Origin: Incurvaria masculella
Lineage: Eukaryota; Arthropoda; Insecta; Lepidoptera; Incurvariidae
Direction of reading: 5' to 3'
DNA length: 64,000 bases
Assembly: GCA_946894095.1 (NCBI GenBank)
Contig: OX335645.2
Location: forward strand, 22,529,001 to 22,593,000
Under the pieces are notes generated by a model. The model did no database searches. It saw only the letters and a program-made list of their open reading frames with translations, and was not told where the DNA came from. The position numbers and the translations under genes were made by a program. This document shows, one piece after another, positions 51,205 through 63,200 of this stretch (position 1 is the stretch's first letter; each line of letters begins with the position of its first letter).

Positions 51205-54200
51205 GTGAGTTGTCTATCTATTGACTCCTAGGCTGATATAAATAGTCGTAACAGAAACGAATGCTGACATTCATAGAACTTACTCGTGCTTGGCTTAGCC
51301 TAAGTATAGCTTCCGACTGTCAAATTCGACATTTGTTTCATACATTTCATGTTAAAACTGACAGTCGGATGGCTTACTTTGGCTTAGCCAAGTATGAGTA
51401 ATCTTTATGAGCTCTATTCTGAATGGGCGGACTAACTTTAATCCGCTGGACTAAACCGATTTTTGTACGGTTAGTCCGGTGCTAATCTCGTACTAAGTTT
51501 TTACAGGTACTCTCTAAATACAACTGTATGAATGTCAGCTTAGACTAACAAAAAGTAGGTAGTACTTTGTGACATCAATTGACATTACTTTGAGAGTTAG
51601 TCCATACAAAAATCATCACAAAGTACTAGGTACTTTTCATTAGTCTTAGTGTCGGTTACGAACATTATCTCAGTCTGATTCGGCCGTCATGACCCCTTGC
51701 GAAAGTAATTATTTGTGGCAAATGTGGATTATGGGGATTTTTTAATTACCTTTCCAACGCTACCATTATGTGCTTAGTCTGTTCTCAAAAGCGAATGTTG
51801 AAAGTGTCATATGTAAGCCAGTTCAATAAAGAAATGATATAGAAATGCGGGCTTCTTCTTGCAAATCGCATGCTATCTCGCTCCCACAATATCGCTATCT
51901 TAATTATCGCTGTACCGCAAAACATCAACTCAGAGCTTGCAGTTGTATGCATTCAGTTGCATTGTTAGGTCGGTGCTGTGTTTCCTTGGTTGAACTGAAC
52001 AGAACTATGAATTCCCCAGAGCGAGGGAAGATTCTTCGCACAAACCCACAGCTTTATTAACCTTTTAATATAACCATATAACTTTGAAATATAAAATGAA
52101 AATTCATTGAGAGTATCATAGGTATTCTGAGTCAATGTGTTGTTTGCAGCATTATCGGAACAGTGGTGCGGCTCTTGACTCGGCGCTGGATGTGGCCGTG
52201 CAGGAGTTTGGCGAGCACTCGCTGACACGCCTAGTGGAGGTCTCAAGCGCCATCACGCGCACCGTCGAGGTCATGAAGACTTACATACGCAAGAAGCGAG
52301 GTGCGGATGTTATTTTGGTTTTATCTTTAAGACTTGTGTAGTACAGCTATATGTATATTTATGCTATTTTCACACATTTTGTATGTTACGTAAGCGGCAC
52401 TTACACTTAAATGCGATGTTACCATTGTGGTTGCACCCAATCGTGGTCACGGGAGAATGTTATAAATTAATATTATAGAAAAAACATGAAAAATAATTAG
52501 CTCTTCTCTGAGCAAACCAAACATGATAAAATTTCATTGACATTGATGAATGACATGACTCCAACAGAAGTGGAGTCCATGAGCCCGTGCGGCAAGCAGA
52601 GCATGCGGGATTCGTCGCTGCGGGAGCGCAGCAGCAACAAGGTTCTGCGCGTGGTGCCCATGATAAGGGGCAGCGCCATCATCAAGCCCACGATACGGCT
52701 GCGACCTATCGACGCTACGGCACACGGTAACCACGCACTACGAAAATACCACGGAGATTATTCTTCCTGTAGCCCTGCAGGGAAACCCCCTTCAATACTT
52801 AGACACGAGGTCCGTTGTACCTGCAGCTCTTATGACAGTTTAGCCAACCGAGCTCCTTCATGTTGCGCAGAACACTGGATGGTCTTCCTGACCTTGTTTT
52901 TAGGGTTCCGTACCCAAAGGGTGAAAACGGAACCCTATTACTAAGCCTCCGCTGTCCGTCCGTCCGTCCGTCCGTTTTTTTTTTTCTACGATGGTACGGA
53001 ACCCTTCGTGTGCGAGTCCGACTCGCACTTGGCCGGTTTTTTTAAATTTATTTATTGTAAGACGTTAGCAATCTTTCCATGCTGTCATTTCAAAAATGCA
53101 AATCCTAAATTTAATTCCAAAAAAAGAGACAAATAAACGAATTTTCTTTCTTTCTTTCTATCTGTTGTATAATCGACCGTGAATTTATACTGTTTAATTA
53201 CATATGTGTAAAACCTTGTGTACGGTATTGCAGCATTGCGACAAGCAGCCAGCATGAATGATGATGACAACAGCAGCACAACAAGCGAAGAGGATCATAC
53301 GCCACCCCGGCACATGCTACAGGGTAAGTCTTTTTTTCTGGGACTGGACATGGATGCCTAATTGTCGCTTCGTCCATCTTTCAGCCAATGCGGTGGTACC
53401 AATCCGGCGGGTTTACCCTACTGACTAGATGCAGTAGGGAAGAGGATCTACAGTTATATACGGGTTCCGAACCATGGAGTGGCCTGCGAAAATACACATT
53501 TTTATCTTGGACAAAAAGAAAGAGGTGCATCCCAGGGCTTCGAACCCGCCGTCTCCGACACAAGAAACCATAGTTGGTAACCATTAGTTTGCTAGCTTAT
53601 TTAAATTTAAAATATTTTCATTCCATGCACATTTGTTATGCATGTCCATGCTGTGGCTTTGTGGCGGTGAAAGCGCAGGCATGGATGAAGTGAAGGCAGA
53701 GAGCATTTTTATGGTCTTGATACTTTAATAATAATTGAAACGGGGCAAATTTTCATACTAATTTGCAAAAAAAACTAGGCTATCCAAATCAGTATCTGAA
53801 AATGTACATCCTGCCTTCGAGTTTTTGACATGTTTTCTGTTCACCATGTATAACCACCATAAATGTCCAGAATTAAGGATACATTCACTATTTAAATAAA
53901 ATATACAAATAGAATATTACACCCATGTATTATTACTCACAGCAATCGACATACCGCAGACAGCTACAGATAAATGAAAAAACAAAAGTAGTTATGAATA
54001 TCATGACTAGCCCAGTGGTGCACGTGGTTAACTATGGTCTGAGTACCGAGGGTTCGGGATGTTCTATGAAGGATAACATTTCGCAACATGCAATCATGAA
54101 AGTTTTCAAGCGCAGAATAAAAATCTAACTTTAGGTTAGGATGTTTTTGGGGAAATTTGTTTGACCAAAATCCGAATTTCATGTGTCACTACTGCTCGTC

Positions 54201-57200
54201 GGGTAGCTAAAGAATCCTCGACCATGTTTCATGTTTTAATGAGTCAAAATTATGAAAATCATAAAAATCTGTTTTAACCAGAATTTTAATGGATGGTATT
54301 TCACCGGTGATTTCTCCGTGCAGAAGTGTACATCCCACTACGGCGCATCGACGCGGAGCTGGCTGTAAACTCGGTGAATGTGGCGCGGCGGGCGCGCGCC
54401 GCCGACACCGACGAGAGTCTCGATGCGAGCGGACTGCCCCTCGACGGTAAGTCACCTGCCTGCCGAGCACACTGACCACAAAGTAGAGAACAATATGGAT
54501 CTGCCTGCGACTGGCCGTCTAAAAAAACCGGCCAAGTGCGAGTCGGACTCGCACACGAAGGGTTCCGTACCATCATACAAGATTTGACACAAAAAATCTC
54601 GTTTTTTGTATGGGTCCCCCACTTTAATTATTTATTTTTTTATTTACCTATTTGTTATAGCGGCAAAATAAATACACACTCTGTGAAAATTTCAGCTGTC
54701 TACCTATTATGGTTCATGAGATACAGCCCTGTGACATACGGACGGGCGGACCGATGGACGGACGGACAGCGGAGGCTTAGTAATAGGGTTCCGTTTTACC
54801 CTTTGGGTACAGAACCCTAAAAAGAACTACCCCAATGAATATAGTTCAAGACCGGACTTGAACCAGCCAGTTTCGCGGGTGTTTTGTCTACCAATTTCAC
54901 CACTAGCGCCATGCTAGGACATGACTATTCCATTCACATCTGCTCTGTAAGTTTGTTTCGTCATTCTTTCCTCGACCATGTCATATTTTTTTGATTAACA
55001 GACGAAGAGGAATCCGGCGAAGAGGGCGATGATGGGGAACAGCGCTTAGCGGACGGAGAGGGTCGTGAGGAATCGGAGAGAGAGGAAGAATACAACGCCA
55101 TGTGAGTAGTGCTAACATCAGATTTTTTTATGTGAATGGATGATATTTTACTTTACTTTATAAAGCATCGATAAAGGTAGGTCTGAAGATGAACCGGGAC
55201 AAAACCAAGGTCATGGCGACCGAGGGTATGACAGGAGGACAAATCGTTATCGCCGGAGAAGTGATCGAACAGGTTGAAGAGTACGTATATCTCGGTCAAA
55301 TTCTGCGGCTTGGTAGACAAGGACTGACTAAGGAGGTTGAGCGACGGATTCAACTGGGTTGGGCTGCCTTCGGAAAGCTAAAATTCGCTTTGAGGTCTGA
55401 CCTCCCACAAAATCTAAAGACCCGAATATATGACCAGTGCGTCCTCCCGGTTATGACGTACGGATGTGAAACGTGGACTCTGACGGTCGCCGTTGTCCAA
55501 AGGTTAAAAGTTGCCCAGCGAGCAATGGAGCGAGCCATGCTGGGAATATCGCTACGGGATATGGTGCGTAACGAGGCAATCCGCCGACGTACCAAAGTAG
55601 TCGATATTGGACATCGGGTGGCTAAGCTCAAATGGCAGTGGGCTGGTCACGTCAGCCGAAGAGACGACAACCGTGGGAGTAACCGTGTCCTGCACTGGCG
55701 GCCGTGGACAGGAAAACGGAGTGTGGGAAGACCACCCGCCAGGTGGGACGACGACATCAAGTGCGTCGGCGGAAAGCAGTGGTTCCGTACCGCTGAGGGC
55801 CGGGAGGACTGGAGAAAAATTGGAGAGGCGTATGTCCAGCAGTGGACGCAAACACGCTGACTGACTGACTGACTGGATGATATAATGTTATAAGCCCAAC
55901 ACACCTCATGGAAACAAGCTGCCCAGCCAGGACCTTCCGCTTATTGCACGTTTACATTGAACTGGGGAAAACACGGTCAATTTTCATTACCGCTTCGACC
56001 ATCATTCATTCAATGGGATGGTATCTACCCGGCCGGGATAATTCTTACCACCTAGTGAGTAAGGAAGGTGATCTAACGTTTAACGTGGAATCCGAACCAT
56101 GAACGATGAATCGAAAAGTCGGCTCTTACGCCTTGCACGTGAAGAAATGGAGTGGGCTCAATGCAAACACAACATAACACAACAATTTATTGGTAGCATT
56201 GTTAGGTATAACATAGAAAATGGTTTTTAAAACTTAAAACCAAAGAAACCCATTTGGAACACATGCATCTTAAGTGATCTTAGCCACTAAGGAATCGAAT
56301 GTGACGAGTTAGGATCTCTTCAATACTTTTTGTTGATGCCGCCACCACTACCACCGAAAATAAATGATGTTCAAACCCTAGGCGCAGATATCACACATAA
56401 TCAGAGCTGCAGAAGAAATCACCAACAGAAAAATGTGTGTTACTGGTGGGATTTTAGATTAGCTATGATCTGAAAGCGAGAAAATATAAGGACAAAAGTC
56501 AGGATCTTGATAGTCATAATATATGTTCGTAATTGGTATTCAGGAGAGGCATGGACCCGCTGCCAGAAGAGACCGAAGAGGAGAACTGGAGTCCACAGGT
56601 GCGACTCACCAGGCAGCTACCTAGCGGCAGGTAAGACCAATGCCCTACCTACTTGGTCGGATCGCACAAGATTACATAGAATCGGTCGTTTGCTCACCAG
56701 GCCATCATGGCTTGAGGTGATATATTCTTGGACCTCCACCACTGCTTTGCAATACAGACAAGACTTGTTGCGCCCGTTATCAGACGGCTTTTAATAATCC
56801 ATCTGAAAATAGCAGCTATTACATAGCCGTTTGCATTAGTCAACTTCTCGTGACTATTATTAGGATATCCGGTAGCAAAGCAATTCGGTTGCTCTCGTGG
56901 CCATGGCAACGATATTATTCTCAAATTTTTAACTTTTCCACTTCCGTGACGTTTCGTTTTTTAAAGTATGTCTCCATTCCTATTTGAAACGTCCGTAGAA
57001 AAGTTTCGCTTGAATAAAATATATTTTCAGTATATGTTTCGTTGTTTTTTTTAAACTAATTTTTTTGGTGCTTGCTTGCTACATCTATTCTTAGGTTCTT
57101 TTCTTGTTGCTACCTGTATATTTTTGTCCCATTATCGGGTTGATTGGAAGAGATTGACATTAGGCAATAAGTCTGCCCTTGTATGTACCATGTGTATGAT

Positions 57201-60200
57201 AGCAATAAAGAATATTATTATTATTATTATTATTACACATAGTGACCATGTCAGCTCCGTTGGGCGTATCTTACTTGACTATGTCCTTCTACTTAATATA
57301 CTGTTAACAAAAAGATACCATTGTATTACCTTCTCGGAGCCTGGCTGGCTCCTGTGTCCAAGGTAACAATCCCTAGCTGTTGCCTTTCAGTTGCGCCCCT
57401 TTCACAATACATCACAATATGATACACATCTTCAAGTACGCCACATATGTCACAATTTGGTGAAGCTGCTTTTCTGATTAGATGTGCGAACTTGTTTAGA
57501 GGTACGTGTCCGGAGCGTATTCGAAAGGCAACGCCTAGGTATTTGCTTTTTAATTTAATTTAGGACTTTATTAGTCCGAAAATATAAAGTCCTAGCCAAC
57601 GCAACCTACTTAACTTATACTACACATTTAAAAACCGAATTGATGAATACGTAAAACAAACAAAAAAAGACTAAATAAATCCACAAAGCAAAATAAAAAA
57701 AATATAGTGCCCAAGACGATAACAAAACAAATAAAAAAAAAATTATATAAATATTTAAATTATTAAAAACTCTTAAAGAAATGAAACGAAATAAAACATC
57801 ATAGACATCTCATCATAGCCAATAGCTGCCTGTTCATAAATAAATAAATACTTGAACGAGTTTCGACGCAAAACAAAATGTTCAGAAAGGCCAATTTCCC
57901 GTTTGCGAAGAAACTTGATACGTTTAGTTCATCTAGTGAATTTTCATCTGATTTGAATAATATCTGTGAACACCGTTTGCTGTGTGAAGCTCCCCGGAGG
58001 ATCCCCTGGAGGGGCCGAGCTGGCTGCACGACCCGAGGCACCGAGCAGCCGCCAGCCCCGCTCCTGCTGAAGTGTGTATTGTTTCCTTTAGTCCTATTAT
58101 AAATTGCACTCACAATATGATCACCCATCCAGACCCTACCCGCGCCCAGAGATGCAACACTTCGATTAATCAATAGCAAGGCGTCGCACCACTGGTCAAC
58201 TGTAGCGGCAACATTTCAATTTAAATGCTCAATGCTCTAACCAACTGAGCTACTCGGACAATTTATTTTACCACTCGCTTTATAATTACTCAATGTATTT
58301 AATAGTTTTCTGATGTTTCAGTTTTTTTATTTTCTCCATTAGATGCATTTATCTAGGTTAGATTAGTTTTGTTTTTCTTTTTATGCCAGTTCTTAGAACC
58401 GACAAGAAACTATGCAAAGGCATTTTGACTGCATTGATCGAGATATAAGCCTAACATATTTTCAACCTCGATGATCACCTGAAAATGGTTCCTAACACAT
58501 ACTTTTGAGTTAATGATCTAATCAATTTGCAATGACCAAAGACTGTCCAACGGGTTCATTGCAGGCGGGCGTCGGAGCGCGCTTGGAGGCCGACTCGACG
58601 ACTGACGCGCCGGGCGGGGGCGGGGGAGGGCACATGCCCCGCGCCGTCCCCGCAGAAGTCTCCGGCCCCCATCCATCGCCGCCCCCACGTCAGGTAAACA
58701 TAGCTTGTTTTCATGTGTCATTTCTCACAGGTATTTTTAACTAATTATTAACAATGGTTAATGAGACGAACAGATAAGATCCCCCTTTAGTTAGAGTCTC
58801 AGGCTGAGATAAATAGTCTTTTTAATCTTCAATTTGATACATATTGTACGGACAAAATGTCAAACTAACCTAGACGTCACAAAGTACTACTTTTCATTAG
58901 TTTTATGCTGATATTTATATACGTTACTCGTACTTGGCTGAGCCAAAGTATGGTTTCCGACTGTACAATTTGACATTCGGTGTATACATTTAATGTCAAA
59001 ACGTATATGTTTCTGTTACGACTATTTATCTCAGCCTAAGACTAACGAAAGTAGTACTTTGTGACATCACTTTGACAAATTTTGCATGGACGAAATGTCA
59101 AAGTAATGCAATGTGACATGACAAAGTACTATTTTTCGTTAGTCTTAGTTTCTGTCTCAGCCTGGGCCATCATCCACCAAAGCAGAGATGGGCGGAACGA
59201 AGTGGAGATGTGTTTCAAACAACAAATCGGATTTATTTATTTACAAATCTCCGCTCTGCTCAGCTTCAGTGGACACGACTCGAACTGAGCGGAGTGGAGA
59301 TGTGTCAATTTATATAGGCCTCGCGATCAAATGCGAGAGGTGTCTAGTGAGCCGGCAGCCGGCAGCGGCGCGCAGCGGAGGCGAGCGGAGATGTGTGCAG
59401 GACATCGGCACACTGCTAGTCTCGCCTCGCTACATGCCTGGCCCACACTAAACTGTAACAAGCTGGTCCATCTCGCGCGCCGCCGCCCACAGCTCCTCTC
59501 TAGCCAGCATACATCTCCGCTCAGCTTCAGTGGATACACCCAACCCGCTAGACATCTCCGTTCTTATCCGCTCCGCCCAGCTCCGCTTTGGTGGATATTG
59601 TTTATTGTTTATTGTTTATTCATCATCCACAGGCAGCACACTGCACTCGGATTAGTCATACTTTATCATTAGCCAGTTCAGCGTTCACGGCGAAGAAGTA
59701 CTAGAAAGAAACTTCCCTGATTTTTTTCAACGTCTACTTAGTCTAAGTTTACAAATTTGTTTGCCACTGCTTACAGAAATACGGGTTATTGGTACCCGTT
59801 TATGTCAATACATTAAATTAATATTAATTCACAAAAATCTACCATTCACGCCGTATGCAACAGTTCATGACAAATATCGGTTTATTCTGCAAAGTCATGT
59901 CCGTCATCTAACATGTTGCCAATTGGAGCAGGCCAGTCCCCACAAGCAGCACCCGTTCACGAGCATCACGCCGGGTCCAGCCATCGCCTCTCTCAAGCAT
60001 ATTTTAGGGGAAGAGGTGACCCGAACCAAGCGTCACCACTAGCAAGGACCTTGAAGCGATGCTCTGCACCAGTGGCAACAAGAAGAAAAAATAAAAAATG
60101 TTTTACAAGTCCACGTTTAGTTTTATTACTATTATTTTACTACTACAGTGACTTGATCACATAGTAACATAACGAAAAGCTAAACTTATTATAAATTTAA

Positions 60201-63200
60201 CTGATTTCTGAAAAATTTATTCCGACAAAATAAACTAATGATCAATAAGAATCTGGTGTAAAGAGCCTTCGTCAGAAATAAAATATGTATATATGTAAAT
60301 ATTACATAATAGTCTGATAATGGGCCTTACGAGAAGTGGTACTTTGTGACGTCTCTTTGAGACATTTTGTATGGACTAAAAGTCAAAGCAATGCAATGTG
60401 ATGTCACAAAGTACTACTTTTCGTTGGTCTTACTTCCTGTTACGACCATTTATCTTGCCTCACTGATGACGATGGGTCCCCGGTCAGGTGGCGGCGAGCC
60501 CAGTGGCCGAGTACACGCCGACGCAGCGCGCGCGCCGCAAGCGCTCGCTCGCGCTGTCGCCGCGCGTCTCGCTCGCGCTGCTCGAGCGCGACTGGCCGCG
60601 ACCCGACGCGCCGCCTAGACGGTGAGACGCCACGCCACCTAATCGAATGTACATGCATGCACACGAACACGCCGCTACCCCGGAGGGGTAGGCAGAGATG
60701 ATAGAGCGACATACGGTACGATGACAAATCCAATGAGGCCGTGCAATATAAAAAACCGGCCAAGTGCGAGTTGGACTCGCACACGAAGGGTTCCATACCA
60801 GAACACGAAAAAAAATATTTTTTTTGTATTTTAACTTTAATTCCCCTTTAATTTTTTTTATTTTTATTTTACCTATTTGTTGTTCTAGCAGCAAAATATA
60901 TACACATTCTGTGAAAATTTCAGTTCATGAGAAACAGCCCTGTGACAGACGGACGGACGGACGGACGAACGAACAGCGAAGGCTTAGCAATAGGGTGTCT
61001 TAGGCTTATATCATGACGGTCTCTTTGGTATTAGCTATCCATGTCCATTTACATAATAACATTTGAAAAAAACAGGATTCTATGTACCTAACCTTTACGA
61101 AGTATTACTATGTATGTAAATTATGTGAACATGGAGCTGAACAGTAAGAGCGCTTATTTTCCCTTTATTATTTTTTCACACTTTACGCCCGTTCTCCCGT
61201 GGTCGTGGTACGTTCTCCTAGATTTAGTCGTGGCAATGCACAATATGGCACTCTACTCTCAACCGTCCCAATCATTTGCAGCATCTACATTTTACTTCCT
61301 ATCTGAAAATTTATGCTTTTATGCACACAATTTTGTGTGAGTGGGCCCGTAAGCGTCAGAAAATTACACTCCATACGACCGTAGTTTACTAATCATTTGA
61401 AAACCACTGTTCCAATTTGCTCGATGTCGGAGATTAAATATCAGGCAACAAATATCTATGCACATGTTTGTCTTTCAAAAATATATCCTGTGTCACACAG
61501 CAGAGACACAGGATTCATACATAAATTTGTATGAAGATTTTCTTTTGTTTGCTATTTGACTTGCTTTAGATTTTTCAGCAAAACAGAAACGTGCAGACAC
61601 AGATATTTATTAGATACCAAATATCAAGCAAATTAGAACAGTGTTTTTCAAATGATTAGTAAACTGTGTTTAAATGGAAAGATAGCTTACGGGCCATAAG
61701 TATGTAAATCTGTAACTGATCGATTATTTTTATGTGTAAATGGAGCTGATTTCCTTAAATAAAAAAAAAGAATATATTTAAAAACACAAGATTCATAAAT
61801 ATAAAAGTTACAAACCCTGGAGGCAGGGCAGAGGACCTATAGTTTTGCCTGCGTTCCAAAAATGTACTTCTACAGCAGGGGAAGCACACACAGACGCGAC
61901 CAGGACCCAACCAAGGTGCTCGTGTTGGTGTCGAAGATGCGGCTGAGCGAGCTGCGGCAGGGAGCGGCGGCGGCGGGGCGGGAGGGGGACGATGACGTCA
62001 CGCCTCGCCGAGCGCCGCGCGCGCCCATAGACGCGCCTAGCCCCAACGGCTCGACGCAGGACGCGGGACCCATCGTTATGTGAGGCCACTTGCAACATAT
62101 TGGACGTGCCACCTATTTTCGGCCTCCCGTAGCTCTGACAGTTTTAAAATGTTTATTCACAGAATGGTCGAGCCATGATCATTCCAATGTCAAGCCAGAT
62201 CATTGCTGCATATAATGTCATCATTAGTTTGACTTAAACCTATAAAAACATCAGGTAAGAAAGATTTTATAGTCTATTTAATGACTTCTGTGTTATAACT
62301 CAAGTTAAATAAATGAACATTTGAATAAACCATGTAGAAATCTCTTGCAGCAACATTGGTGGTCACATCCTATCTATTAAAGTGACAAATTGGTACTGTT
62401 CTATTAAGGTGGCCCATCCCGCTCATCTTCCCATACAAAAGGGGAAAGAAGATCACGCCCATATTTCTTGTCAGAGATCCAAAATTTTGCTCAAAATAGC
62501 TTTATTTGATCGATCAATAAAATTACTAGATAGATAGAAAGTATTCGACTTCTGCCTATGCATTTTTTATTTAATTTTGAGATTAAGAATGTTTAGCAAT
62601 GATCATTACAAAAAAATCTTAATTTTATCTGCAGGGACAGTCCCGAGGTGTTGGTGCAAGAGAGTGCTACGTCACACAGGACACGACGGAATAGTCCTAC
62701 CATGCACGAGGCCAGGGACGCTTGTTCGGAACGTCCAGCAAAACGGGACGCACACGGCTCCCATCGAGATAATTCCGCTGTGCACTTGAGTGGCAGCAAC
62801 GGGACAGCAACGCACAGGGTTCGGAGAGAGAGTCTTACTGCTCAAGGGACAATAAGGGAGAGCACCTCGCATGCGGTAGTGGGAGAGCCGTTGGCGCATA
62901 GCTCAGTGAGGGAGAGTATTGTGGATAACGTTACAGTGAGAGGAAGCAGATCGTCGGCGAATAGGACAGTGAGGAGGAGTATCTCTGCGCATGGGACCGA
63001 GAGAGAATGTACTGCAATGCAAGAGACAGACAGGGACAGTACCCTGCCTCATGGGGCAGTGAGTATGAGTGCGTCTACCCACGGCATAGGACAGGGCAGA
63101 ACAACATCGCATAGGACAGGTCGGGAGAGTACGACAGCGCACGGGACAGTGCAAGAGAGTATGACAGTGCACAGGACAGTGAGGGAGAGTTCAACAGCCC

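Noticed and set aside
60440..60894. Long minus-strand frames opposite shugoshin-like exon 10
   Set aside because: Shadows of a GC-rich exon, continuing into a MITE.
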